The notes under the pieces: model-generated
The model's database searches: none
What the model was told of the DNA's origin: nothing
Seen by the model: the letters and a program-made list of their open reading frames with translations, nothing else
Origin: Mucidula mucida
Lineage: Eukaryota; Basidiomycota; Agaricomycetes; Agaricales; Physalacriaceae
Assembly: GCA_015501055.1 (NCBI GenBank)
Contig: JADNYV010000144.1
Span: 1 to 64,000, forward strand
Reading direction: 5' to 3'
DNA: 64,000 nt
Translations under genes and position numbers: made by a program
Part shown: positions 43,081 through 54,028 of the stretch, in pieces
How positions within the stretch are numbered: position 1 is the stretch's first letter
Layout of the letters: each line of letters starts with the position of its first letter

Positions 43081-44818
43081 ATGATCATCTTAGACGATAC
43101 GCCTCCTTCCCCAGCGAAGACGACGAATATCCCGGATCTACCAAGCACCAGTTTGCAATGGAATCCTCCTCCACCAGCATATGGCGCGGTTTCTCCACTG
43201 CCATCACACGCGTCCGTCCCTTCTCCATACCTACAGCGCCCGCCCTCGCCACTTTCCGGCGTACCCAAATATCCTTCCCTCCTCGAGCGCCGCCAAAAGC
43301 GGTCACCGTGGATCCGTTTCGTCAAAGCTTTGGCTATCGCCTTACTCATTTGGCTTTTGATCTCTTGGTCGCTGAAGACTACACGAATATCATTCGGGGG
43401 AAACGTTCGTCTCAATGTTTCAATCTCGGAACACGCTAACACTACCTTTCTAGAGCAACGAGTACTCGATACCAAATGATCTTGATCTTCTGCATTGCAT
43501 AGCTGGGGATGGCTGGACGGACGAACAAGCTCATAAGACTATCAGTTCCCATTCATATCCGTATTATTCCAAGCAAACCTTCGAACTCCCTTCATCATCC
43601 GATACGACGTTCATCATTGCTCGCGGTTCGCTTTCTGCAGGTAATGTACATCTCGCGACTTCCCCGATTCCCTCGGACCAGGTACTCGTACAAGTCGAGG
43701 CGCATTATTACACGCCGGAGGTGATGGACAACACCAAAATATGTCGTGTAAAGCGTTCGAGAAAGCAGCTTGGGGTCGGGTTATTCGTGAGGAGCTTTCT
43801 CCATATTGGTGACTTCGCACTGACTATATATATTCAGACACCTAAACGGTGGCTTAGTACTCGATGGGAGGATCATCCTTACTTTAACGTCACAGTGTTC
43901 CTTCCTCGGAACGCGAAAATGAACACCTTTGAAACCGACGTACCGAACTACAGTCATACCATAAGCGACCTTGAGGGGCGCGTTTCCTTCGAATCCCTTG
44001 CATTGAAAAGTAGCAATGGCGCCATTTCTGGCGAGGTTAGTTATCGACTTCTTGCACGTAAATGGTCGCTGACAAGATGCTTAGTCCATCGCTTTCCGTC
44101 GGGGCTTGATCGAAACACGGAATGGGAAGATTGACATACAGGTCAGCATTGATCATCACGTCTACTTCGCTTGTCGCTTATATCTGCCTAGTCTCTTCAC
44201 GCAGAGCAAGCCGAAATCCAGTCGACTAACGCGCCCATCACCGGGCACTACGTGTCTTCGGGTGATTTACGAATTCAGACTAGCAATGGCGCCATCAAAG
44301 CGTCTGTGGAATTTGGTAACCACAAGTCAGGACGAGCGTCGAGGCTGGATATCAGCTCTGAAAACGCGTGAGTAACACACTTTATCTCTATTCCTCTTCC
44401 AGCGTGCTGATGTTCTTCTCCTAGCATTATCGATACCCAAATTACTGTCGTCGGACAGAAATCCGAGATCACGACGCGCACATCCAACGGAGCCCTCTTC
44501 GTCAAATTGCTCGAGGCTCCCATCGATTCCACCCTCAATCTTGATGCTCGTACCTCCAGCAGCATCGCCGACGTCCTATTGCCTGACACGTATGAAGGGT
44601 CTTATGCCTTGACTACGTCGAATAGCCCAGTACAAGTCAGAAACGAACGTGAATCGACGATTAAGGACCCGGCTGGAAAAGGAAGGAAGAGGAGTGTGGT
44701 TAATAGGACGTCGTCGAAGGGTACTAGTGCTGGTAACATCTTTTGGGATTCGAAGGCGGCAGATCGAGGGACGGTCAAGGTCAGGTCGTCGAACGGAGGT
44801 GTCACGTTGAGACTTTAA
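43081..44818 (+). CDS. Single-pass membrane protein with adhesin-like repeats, copy 1
   Basis: Six exons (43081-43404, 43454-43786, 43838-44035, 44085-44141, 44207-44367, 44425-44818) give 488 aa in frame. The N-terminus is Pro-rich with a PPxY motif (PPPPAYGAV, Tyr about 34). A basic stretch LLERRQKRS precedes a transmembrane helix (about residues 77-98). The remaining about 390 residues contain repeated short strands with SNG turns (SSNGAI, RNGKIDI, TSNGAI, RTSNGALF, RSSNGGV), like the bacterial-type DUF4097/adhesin beta-solenoid domains found in fungi. It should sit in a membrane, with a short cytosolic tail and a large outer domain. It is paralogous to 57824-59727. The acceptor at 44206 (GCAGAG) is weak but needed for frame. 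Confidence 0.75.
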
Positions 44819-45116
44819 GTGCGCGCTGGGGTTTTCGATGTATTTCGGCGGAGCAGTGGCTCGACTGTTTGAGGTTTAGGTGGAGTGCGCTACGCTGTGG
44901 CGCTGCGTGCTGTGCGCTTCATACAATGGCACCGTACGATGTGCAGCACGCTTATTGTACATGTATCCATATAGTTACGGGATGTACTCAGCCTCGCTGG
45001 CTTGAATCAAAGGCGTACTGAAGAAAGGCTACTGTATCATTCGGCTGCACACATACCAGTCCCACTCTCTTTGATATCTTCTTCCCAACACTTACTTATT
45101 CTCAAGCTCTGATACA

Positions 45117-45235
45117 CAGAGAACACGAATGGAGGTGTCATAATTAGACTTGAGCGATGATGGTCCGTCTAACTGGCTCAACTGTCTCAGGTGTAGGCTA
45201 CTGTGGCGTCGTGCACTATGTGCTCTTCCCATAAT
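45117..45235 (+). repeat. Diverged second copy of the membrane gene's 3' end
   Basis: The segment ACGAATGGAGGTGTCATAAT...CTTGAGCGATGA and what follows (AACTGGCTCAACTGTCTCAGGTGTAG...GTGGCGTCGTGC) parallels the last codons and 3' flank of the gene just upstream (44790-44915: TCGAACGGAGGTGTCACG..., AGTGGCTCGACTGTTTGAGGTTTAG...). It is a tandem duplicate of about 120 bp or the remnant of a third gene copy. Confidence 0.55.
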
Positions 45236-46169
45236 TTCCCCACAATGGCTTCGCTGACCAACGGTCAAAGTGAAACGGTGTGGAGTACAGTTTCTGTAAT
45301 TTTACTCAAATATCGTTATATCTATAATCCTATCGTAGCTAAGCAATACACTCTTTTACATGTACGAACTCATAAGTCGCTACGCAGAAACTCCACGCTT
45401 CCAAATAGCTTCAACGCTCATCGTCCTTTAAACGTAACCACTGTGGTGCAGCGTCGTCGCGAGGGTGATCCATCTTCTTCCATGCATGGTGGTGCACCTC
45501 GACTCCAACATATCGAAGATGCCGATACATCAGGGGCCGGAGTGGAACACTCAGAAATGCTGAGGGTACGAAGGCTAGGAAGTCTCGAAGTAGCCGAGAA
45601 TATTGTAACCCCGCGACGAATGGTGCCTCTAGAGGATTGTTCGCTAGAGAAAGTGGGGAACGAGCGAGAGAAACTCTAGAAAATTCTGGGTATTATCGGG
45701 ATGTCCGCTGGTAGTACAGTGGATATACAATGAACTAAACTCATCTGCGAAGATACCCTTCCGGGGAAAAGCAGAGGTCTCGGGGGAGGGTATCTGAGAG
45801 AGAGCACGGAAAGACTCTAAAGCACGACAGCCGCCATGAACCCCATTAAGCATCCTGGTTGTGCGTTTGCAGTTTCGATAAGGCTGAGGTCGGGCAAGGG
45901 AATGACGGTGCCGGGGGGGAATACAAGATTGGTGATCAGCGACGTCAAAAGATTCGATGTTACCATGTCCTGAAGCCTCTGCACGCTAAAATCATCACAG
46001 ACGGGAAATCTTACGGCTGCCCAAATCTGCGACCATGGTATAGTGATATACTTAAGACTATCCCGGTGACGATCTTGAGACCACACCACCCGCAAGTTAG
46101 GCGCACTGACAGACTTGAAGATGTCGACTTTGGACATGCAGCATGGACGGAAAGTATGGTGAGACGGAA

Positions 46170-48537
46170 CTATAACCACATCCACAGCAGCTCATGACGC
46201 GCACACCCACACCCGGGGGTGCACACCCACATCGGGCATGCGCATCACCTTTTAGACGGCATATCGAGAATTCCAATACCTCAGCCGGATGCGCCACATG
46301 GTGTACATGGCATCCGGTGTGATGCCACCACCTTTGGAGTAGTGCTAGAAACAATTAGTAAAAGCACATTGAGAAAGTAGCACGTAGAACGTAGATATAG
46401 AACATGTTGATCTAAACATACCTCCTGTCACGAAATGACGCACATGAACCTGCACTCGACGCGGATGTGCAGTTTCAGGCTCACTGCGAATCAAACGACA
46501 CACTCCCTATTAAATCATTGTACAAAACTAAACTTCCATTAAACTTGTCTAGGAAAAATGTCCGGTTCCTCATCAGAATAGGCATAGCCCACGGTTCGTC
46601 AACTACAACACTTTGGATTTGACTGCTCGCCTACGCTGACTGGAGGCCGAGTCCCTCCCGACATACCGGTTTGGATCTGTTGGATCGCCGTAGACCAGAC
46701 CCCCTCATTAGGAGGAACAGTACTCGGATATGTCGTTGCTACTCTGAAAACACACAATGAAATTTGGCTTACGAAAGACGATGGACAGCACTTACTGCAT
46801 CGCTTGAACCACGTCCCCACCCTTGTGGACACGACGAACCTGTGTTGAACGCTCACTTGTGTCAGCAGCAGGCCCAGTTGACATTGCTCGTGCACATTTG
46901 AAGGCCGCCGGGGCTAAATCGAAGTTGCTCCCACTACTGCCGGGGAGCATGAGGGTTGATTCAGCAGAACTGAACAAAGTCAACAAAGTTGACCCTCCAG
47001 CAGACGCAAAGGTAAGAGGAGCACCAAATCCATCAAAATCAGGAAACATCATGTTACCAAATGTGAGGTCAGTAAGACCATTAGCGAGTCCACCGAAGCC
47101 CGTATTACTGAATCATTGCCATAGCTCGAGAATTCTGTTGGCAGAACTCCCTCACCTGACTGCATCATCAAATCTTGTGACAGCAGGTTGCACATTGCTT
47201 GAAAGTCTTCATGTGTTAATGTATCCAACCAGGCTTTGTCGAATTCTAGCTCTAGGAGACGACGCGCAGGAGCCCGGGACGCGTCAAAGTTTTGCTCCGG
47301 GTTTGATATCGATGACATAGCAATTGATGATGGCGTAGTCTCCGGCAGAGGCTCAACAAATTGCGATGGCGGCGTCTCATTGCTCAAGACGTAAAGCTCG
47401 GTAGCAGAAGATGGGGACATATCGGAATCAATGGGACCTACACCTTGGTTAGACTCGAAAGGCCCCAAGACATCATAATTGCATACCTGCTATAGGAGCC
47501 GAAACGTGGGTTGAGCGCTTAGCGCGCCCGGATGAGCTTGATTCAGCGTGATATTGCGGCTTCCACTGTTTGCCACATTGAGTTATTGAGGCACTCTTCT
47601 CCGCCCTCGCCGTTTTCAGAGCAGCGTCTGCAGCTTTCTTTGCCGATGCGGCCTCAGCGGCTTCCGTCTGAAGGTGTGTTATCTCATCATTGCGGTGCTG
47701 GTTCTCACACCGTTTGTTGTGAGCAGCATTGGAGCGACAAAGAGCGTTATTCATCCGGTGATGAGCGGTGTTGTTCGAGTTTCGAAGTGCACCAGATTCA
47801 ACACTACTGCGAACCTCCTCCTGAACTTGATAATTGAAGCGCTGAGCCCTATGATTGATTAATTCGAAGCTACTGACTGATTATCACCTCAGCACTTACT
47901 CCTTGATTGCTGCGACTAAAGACAGCCCCCGTCCCGTCTGGTCCGCACTCCCACCATGCTGCGCCTCTCCAATATTGGTAGTTGCATCTGTGGTATACCA
48001 ATCTTCGCGATCCATAAGCGACTGACTCTGAATAATGGCTGAGAGTATCCATGGATTGTCTTCCTTCTGCTTCCACCAGCCTATCAAAGAGATTGGTATG
48101 AAGGAAACTTTACCGCCATGAACCAATGTACGTGAGATTTTAGCAATGTTAAGCTCTTTGATGAATTGACAAAAGCTGTCAAGCTCCTCTTGGCCCTTAA
48201 TGTATGGCCATTCCATCATGCGGTGAAAATTGCCAGAAGAAACAAGGCCTTCGAAGTTGAGAACACCACTGTAAGAGGATTGAACAGCAGGTCAACAATG
48301 TCATGTTGCCACGTACCGTCGAGCATGTGTTAAGCATGCACGAATGATGGAGCGCGCAAGCTCTAACGGGTCGTCTCCATGTATGCAACTAAAATCCGGG
48401 ACATTATCCTCTAAAATGGATCCACAGGCACCAAGCGCGAACCGGGGCTAGCGACTGCGGATGCGCATGCCCGAGTGTGGGTGTGCACCCCCGGGTGTGG
48501 GCGTGCGCGTCATGAGCTGCTGTGGATGTGGTTATAG
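46170..48537. mobile_element. 2.4-kb DNA transposon with 77-bp terminal inverted repeats (MULE-like)
   Basis: The ends (46170-46246 and 48460-48537) are inverted repeats of about 77 bp with only a few differences, starting CTATAACCACATCCACAG. The element lies between the two halves of an F-box pseudogene. Long TIRs and the encoded protein suggest a Mutator-like element. However, no 8-11 bp target duplication is visible; the only candidates are the palindromic TA or TATA at the very tips. Coding capacity is limited to a C-terminal piece, so this copy is non-autonomous. Confidence 0.75.
46599..48420 (-). pseudogene. Transposase C-terminal region carried by the TIR element
   Basis: In order on the minus strand: LELARSIIRACLTHARR (about 48370), an intron, GVLNFEGLVSSGNFHRMMEW, WWKQKEDNPWILSAII, TTDATTNIGEAQHGGSA and GRGLSLVAAIKE. 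An Ala/Lys-rich coiled coil (HLQTEAAEAASAKKAADAAL) follows, then Ser/Pro-rich exons and the stop at 46599. The TT(T/A)TTNI-E-AH phrase resembles the C-terminal part of MULE-type transposase-derived proteins that are abundant in agaricomycetes (from memory). The catalytic N-terminal half is absent. Exons are mostly open, so decay is recent or the fragment is still expressed. Confidence 0.55.
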
Positions 48538-49375
48538 ATGTATATACTCTGAGACAGGAGAACACAGTTGCGGATAATGTTTGTAAACAACGGGTCGGCA
48601 CATCTGTCATCGCTAGCATTGCGCGGTAGCGCAGGGTGAATGACCGTTCGCCCAGTGGTGTCAAGCAAATGGATCGACAGGGAGGGGTCTCTAGACCGCT
48701 GTAGAAAAACACTGGTCTTCTCTGCTATGCTGGTTGTCCTCTGCGAACTCAAGTTGAAGATAAAGTGTCCACAAGAGAGGAGAAGAGATGACGAGCTCCC
48801 TCCAGCTGTGTCAAACGCGTGCTAGAGTCCACGGTGCATAATGCGGATCGAGAGAGTTGACAGTGTCAGGCTGCATGCGGGTGTAACTGTCCCAAGCGGG
48901 TACACAGTAGGTAAAAAATACATGTAGGATCCCGCTGGGTAAAGAGCGAATGGGATGGAGCAGGGATTTTGCGTCGGCTAGATTGGATTCGGTTCCATGT
49001 CTTAAGGGTAGTTGTGATCGTGGTGGTCTTTCATTGAAGCTCAAAACCTTTTCGAAACAAGGCCAAACAGACTTCAGCGAATAACACCTTGGGAATGGTC
49101 TCCTTTTTGTGATTCTGAATGCATACTATCGACGGTCTCTCGTCTCGCGACTAACGGAGCCTTTTCCCGAATTGAAATTACTAAATCCGATCGGGAGCCG
49201 CCACGTGTCGTCAAACGTTCGCCTAAGAGCAAGGCGAATCGCCTTGCTTTCGACAGTCATCAAGAACGGCCTAAGCTGGTGAGGATTTGGGAAAACACTC
49301 TGAGGAATCTTTTCGGTGTACAGGTACGCTATACTCCTTTTCCGGCTGGCATCTTTTAACGAGAACATAGATACG

Positions 49376-50851
49376 ATGACGGTCAATTCTCTCCCTTCCA
49401 CCTGTTCAGGCGTCTTGGGAGAAGCTACGGCCCCTCGTGACGCCGCCGCACAGTGCCCTCCCACTTCCCCCGTTAAAGAGATACCTGACGGCTTTTCCGG
49501 CGCGTTGGTAAACGCAGAGTGCAATCATGCTGCTGCCCCACAGTCCCTCCTTCGTCCCATTCATTCCGTGTCCAACGATATCCTGCACGAAATCTTCTCT
49601 TACTGCGTACCAAATCCGGCTACAAGCAACGAGATGTTGGTAGGCGTTGACTCCCTTTATCCTCATGCCGCGCCGTGGACTCTGACGTGCGTCTGTCATG
49701 AATGGAGAGAGCTTGTCATCTCGTCTCCCCTTCTCTGGACATACTTTTTGTTCGAAGTCGATTTCCGCCATGGCCGAAGCCGCGACGACCAGCAATGCGC
49801 AGAAAGGATGCGTATCTACCTGGAGCGGTCGAGAAGTCTCTCTTTGTCGATTCATATCGTTGATATTATGGGAGAAATGGCGAATAGTCCCATGATACCT
49901 GTCTTAATACGCGCCCTGCCACGTTGCACATGTTTGACCCTACAGGCCTCCACTGTCTTTGTGCAAGCGCTGTACGGGACTGTTTTCTCTCGCCTCCGTC
50001 GTCTTGTAGTAAGTACCGCTTTTATGAGCTTTAAGACGGCGGATGTGCATACATTTACCGCCATCAGTGCGCCTGAATTGCGCAACGTGTCCTCTCATGA
50101 TTCTCGCTGGGACAGTATGAGGTTCGTTGCCATACCATGGTCTCAGGTGACCGAAGTCTATCGACTTCCTATTTTCGACAATATTAGCCTCGTTTGGCTT
50201 CGGGAGATTCCGCACGTTAGGATCCTTAGTGTTTCCGTTGTCCGATCATCATTTATTCCTCTCGACACTGCTATCTCCCTGCCGGAACTCGACAACCTCA
50301 CCTTGATCGAAGCAGTAGATGCGAGGCCGGGCTGCTTGAAGGAGTTCATGTCGGCGCTAGCGCTCGACACCCTTACCTGTCTCATGCTCGAATATCCCAG
50401 GTCGAGGCGTCCCGTTTTCCCTAGCCTCACTGGCGGATTCGCAGATAGGCTGACAGCACTGTCCATCAAGTGTACGACAGAGAGACATTCTGATGATGCA
50501 AAGGAGCTCCTTGATTTCATCACCCAATGCTCACAGCTCATTGAGCTTTTGCTGGCGGATATATCGCTGGGGGCACCATTCGTTACCGGGTTGCGGTGCT
50601 TTCCAACGAGTTCCATCCTTCGCTGTCTGCGATACCTCGACATTTCTCAGTGCCTCGGCTCCCCAGACGATCTGCCGGCGCTTCTAGACATGCTGGAATC
50701 TAGATGTACGAACGTCTCAGAACAGTTTTCCGGCGCTGAGCAAGACGTATGTTTGCGTAAATTGCGTGTACCGGACTGGCTGTATTTCGAGAAGGATAGT
50801 CGTTGGGATGCCATCAGGACTCGGAAGAACGTAGAAGTGACATGGAGATGA
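49376..50851 (+). CDS. F-box protein with LRR-like C-terminus
   Basis: A single-exon ORF of 491 aa starts at ATG 49376 (MTVNSLPSTCSGVLGE). The F-box spans about residues 61-105: SLLRPIHSVSNDILHEIFSYCVP, then APWTLTCVCHEWRELVISSPLLWTYF. This is the agaricomycete form in which an insertion separates the helices. The rest has irregular leucine-rich repeats (CTCLTLQ, LDNLTLIEA, LRCLRYLDISQC). Such proteins bind Skp1 through the F-box and choose substrates for the SCF ubiquitin ligase through the C-terminal domain. A broken paralogue is directly upstream, head to head. Another in-frame GTG start exists at 49316 but the ATG is more credible. Confidence 0.85.
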   Translation: MTVNSLPSTCSGVLGEATAPRDAAAQCPPTSPVKEIPDGFSGALVNAECNHAAAPQSLLRPIHSVSNDILHEIFSYCVPNPATSNEMLVGVDSLYPHAAPWTLTCVCHEWRELVISSPLLWTYFLFEVDFRHGRSRDDQQCAERMRIYLERSRSLSLSIHIVDIMGEMANSPMIPVLIRALPRCTCLTLQASTVFVQALYGTVFSRLRRLVVSTAFMSFKTADVHTFTAISAPELRNVSSHDSRWDSMRFVAIPWSQVTEVYRLPIFDNISLVWLREIPHVRILSVSVVRSSFIPLDTAISLPELDNLTLIEAVDARPGCLKEFMSALALDTLTCLMLEYPRSRRPVFPSLTGGFADRLTALSIKCTTERHSDDAKELLDFITQCSQLIELLLADISLGAPFVTGLRCFPTSSILRCLRYLDISQCLGSPDDLPALLDMLESRCTNVSEQFSGAEQDVCLRKLRVPDWLYFEKDSRWDAIRTRKNVEVTWR

Positions 50852-51448
50852 CCTTGTACGCGTCGCTTTACTAAACTTTGGAGGTTGTCACCGGTCGCTG
50901 TGCTTCGGGGTGTAGTGTCGGCACGACGTAGACAATGACAATTGAATGCTACGAGTCCTTTCTATAGGCGACAGCTCTACACTTCAGCGCCTTATGTCAT
51001 CAGGATAGTACAGGTGAAGACCACTCTCGATGAGAGCACAGCGTCCATGAATGATCGAGTTCGTGTGTAGTGTAAGCGATATATCCTCCGTCATGCTACT
51101 CGTGTATCCGACTCTCTATTGCACGTAATGCACAGGCATTTAGTCACAGGCCCGTCTAGAACGTTCTAGTATACCTCCTGTATGCACACACTGAAAGGTT
51201 CTGATGCCCTCAAGGGTTCGATCATCTCCGTAGGTCTTTCGCCCGCTGCATTCGCAGCTCGACAGTCCATTTTCCTTAGCTTGTGAGTAGACTCATGTTT
51301 TAATCAATGCAATAAGAGGACATCTCGAGTCAGTCTATTGTCCGTCATGCTGAGCTTCCTGCAGAAGCGCAATCAGGCACCTTTCATTAAAATCGGCCAC
51401 GTTGCAGACGATCACTCTTGCGTCCTTTCACCCATCATCGCCCTTCTC
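50852..51448. other. Intergenic
   Basis: Separates the F-box gene from RBR ligase copy 1. No ORF of interest. An ATG at 51347 is in frame with the ligase but lies upstream of the start conserved in its paralogue. Confidence 0.45.
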
Positions 51449-52826
51449 ATGGCCGGCTACATGGATCCGGATTCAGCGGCTCTCGTCGCTGAGCTCGTAC
51501 TCCAAGACATTCAAAGTATTGCGTCAACTCATGAAGGAAAATCCCGCTACGGTGCTCCTCCTTCAGACGAAGAGATTGCTTTCCAAGTTCAAGCGGACAA
51601 CGCCCGCATGATACTCAGCGATTTTCGTCTGGCGCAAAGCATAGACAGAGCCTTGGATAGCGATGCGGCTCTTATCATCGCCGCTCATGCTGCCGAGGAT
51701 GATTATCGATACGCGACTGCTCTTGAAAGGGAAGAAGAGCCGCCGGAGCAGTCGGAGTGGCAGCGACTCATGGAAAACCATGCCTTGGCCAATTCGTGGG
51801 TGAATTCTGGGAGGGTTCAAGTCGCCTTGCTAACAGGGTCTACTAGAATCGGGGCTACAGTCCGCGCACACGAACCGGAGACGGGGGCAATGGTCTTTGG
51901 TCCAGTAGGCGCCGGCTCGAGTCAAGGACTGAGAACGGCCTGCATTATATGTGCTGACCGAATCTATATTAATGTCAGCGTTCGCGCTCCTTGTCAGCAC
52001 TACTATTGCCACGACTGCATCCGAGATCTAATCAGGGCCTGCACCACGGATGAATCGCTTTACCCACCTCGCTGCTGCAATCAGCCATTCGAGGAGCGAG
52101 TTTTCTTCCCTATCCTTTCGCTCCAGCTTCGCACTACTTTTCAGTCCAAATCCCGCGAGTTCAATACTCTTGCTTTGCATAGGGTTTATTGTCCAACCCC
52201 GACATGCTCCATCTTCCTCGGCTCAAGTGAAAATAGTCACGGTCGTATATACTGCTCGTCATGCTATATTTTGGTCTGTACGCGGTGTAAACAGCGCGCT
52301 CATCCTGGTCCCCATTGCCCTGAGGACACCGCCACAATAGCCGTGCGGGAGTTAGCAGAAGCGCAACAATGGCAGACGTGTCCGGGCTGTAGGGATGTCA
52401 TCGAGTTGAATACGGGATGCTTTCACATGACGTGCAGATGCCGTACACAATTCTGCTATCTATGCGCGGAGCTTTGGAAGAACTGTGCGTGCCCCCAGTG
52501 GGACGAAGATCGCTTGGTAGAAGTCGCTCATAGGAGGGTTGCCGATGAAATGGGAGAGCAGGCGCAGGCGGTACGTCCGTTCGTCTTCATGCGCAACGTC
52601 CAGCAGAGGGTGGAAGAGCTCCGGAACAACCACGACTGTGATGGTCATTGGTGGCACAGGAGAAATGGCGGCGCCATCTGCGAGGAATGTAATGATTATC
52701 TTCCTCAATTCATCTTGGTAAGTCGTCTCTCCATATCGGTCGGAGTTTCATGCCTGATTCCAAAATTAGGTCTGCGGAAACTGTCAATTGTCGGCGTGTG
52801 TTCGCTGCTCTAGGAACCGACTTTAG
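51449..52826 (+). CDS. RBR-type E3 ubiquitin ligase, copy 1
   Basis: Exons 51449-52717 and 52770-52826 give 441 aa. The start MAGYMDPDSAALVAELV was chosen because the paralogue at 60075 starts at the same place (MASYLDAESAALVAELV). After a helical N-terminus comes RING1 (CIICADRI...CQHYYCHDCI, about 164-212), the IBR region (CPTPTCSIFLG...CSSCYILVCTRCKQ...HC, about 247-290) and RING2 (CPGCRDVIELNTGCFHMTC, about 310-330). Its GCFHM cysteine is the expected thioester-forming catalytic residue. A further Cys/His cluster (DHCDGHWW, CEECNDYL, CGNCQLSACVRC) ends the protein. RBR ligases take ubiquitin from E2 onto RING2 before passing it to the substrate. Intact. Confidence 0.9.
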
Positions 52827-54028
52827 ATATGTTGAACACCGTCGCACTGCGATTTAGATAAGACACAAAATGTCGGTTCAAATAATACGTCGCGTCAACG
52901 TTCTGGGCTCTGAGCTCAGCCCAGATCGTGTAGTCTCTCCCATACCGGTTCGACAGCAACATGGAAAGTCCGCCTTGATTGCTCGTAAAACTGTCGGACA
53001 ATGCCGATGCCGACCAACGGCAACCCTGAACCACATCTGCCTCTTACCACCACGACGCCTGATAGGAAACGGTATGGCCGTGCTATCTTGAATTCGAGGA
53101 TATCCTCCTTCTTGGAGACCGGATACCAATGCAGTCCAGAGCTCTTATACAAGTTGAGGCGCAAGGAATGATTTGACTCATTTTCACAAGCGGATCTATG
53201 TGTACGACTGGTAACAGCTAGGACTGGACCTGAAGTCGTTTCTCTCCTTCTTCGTACAACGGTACCAGGCTTCTCCGGTACCCAGCAATAATACGCATGA
53301 TCAATCATTACGTGAATTCCTCATTCTTCCCTACCGAAGTGCGCTCAGTGACATCACTTGCGGCGTATCAGCGACTACGCGGTCTTGAACGCATGTTATA
53401 GTGCCTATCTTGGTCTTCGAATGAACATGCTTTGACGTGACCGACGGCCTAGGCATGCGCTTCCTCTTCGGCGAGTTTTAGAGGCGCGTCTCTAACGCTT
53501 CCAGGTGTAGATCCTTTCTGACAGGTTAACTTTTTAGATTGACGGCGTTGTTCAATCATCGCCTGGAAGAAGTTACGCGCTAAGAGTTCTTACCGCACCA
53601 TGCCCGTGTACGCGTCAATGATGTTTTGTGTGTACGAAGGCGAGTAGCTTTGAAACACAATGTACGAGCGTACTGACTGATTTCGATGTAGGAAATCGCT
53701 GGAATGTCTTATGCCATGATCAATATTAGTGAGCAACGAAAGGAGGATTCCAATGTAGTCCGGGGATTCTTTAGGACTCCCACTCCACTTCCGGTGAATC
53801 TTTTGGCAGGTACTTAATGTTGCCGTCGTCGGAGACTGTGCCGTAAGATGCCAGACTCGCCGTCTGATGGGGTCACAGACCAGCCAGGAGCGGTCTAGAG
53901 CCCCAAAGACCATGGTCCGCCAAAGAGCCCACCTCCCGACCACAAGAGAGCTAGCGAGAACATGTTAGTGGAGACGATGATCTTTCAATATAAACGCCCT
54001 TGAACGATCGTGCTGGACATCGTACAAC
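52827..54028. other. No convincing gene
   Basis: Two minus-strand ORFs (53308-52916, 130 aa; 53943-53590, 117 aa) have mixed composition and could be exons of one unrecognised gene divergent from SKN7, but no domain or consistent splice pair was found. Confidence 0.4.

Larger units (their letters stand above)
45420..49044 (-). pseudogene. F-box/LRR pseudogene split by a transposon
   Basis: The N-terminal half (49044-48538) reads SLLHPIRSLPSGILHVFFTYCVP and HYAPWTLARV, then YRAMLAMTDV and LQTLSATVFSCLR. This matches the intact F-box gene at 49376-50851 (SLLRPIHSVSNDILHEIFSYCVP, HAAPWTLTCV, LYGTVFSRLR). The C-terminal half (46169 to about 45420) reads SVSAPNLRVV, YITIPWSQIW, ANAQPGCLMGFMAA and SSLYIHCTTSGHPDN, again parallel. 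Frames change several times and a 2.4-kb TIR element sits between the halves. It is head to head with the intact paralogue, so a local inverted duplication produced the pair. Confidence 0.85.

Noticed and set aside
43059..43475. 138-aa minus-strand ORF over the start of membrane protein copy 1
   Set aside because: Shadow; the plus-strand exon is conserved with the paralogue at 57824 including splice phase.
51797..51837. 41-nt intron in RBR copy 1 at the place where copy 2 has an intron
   Set aside because: Removing it would create an immediate stop, while the unspliced frame is open and continues into RING1.
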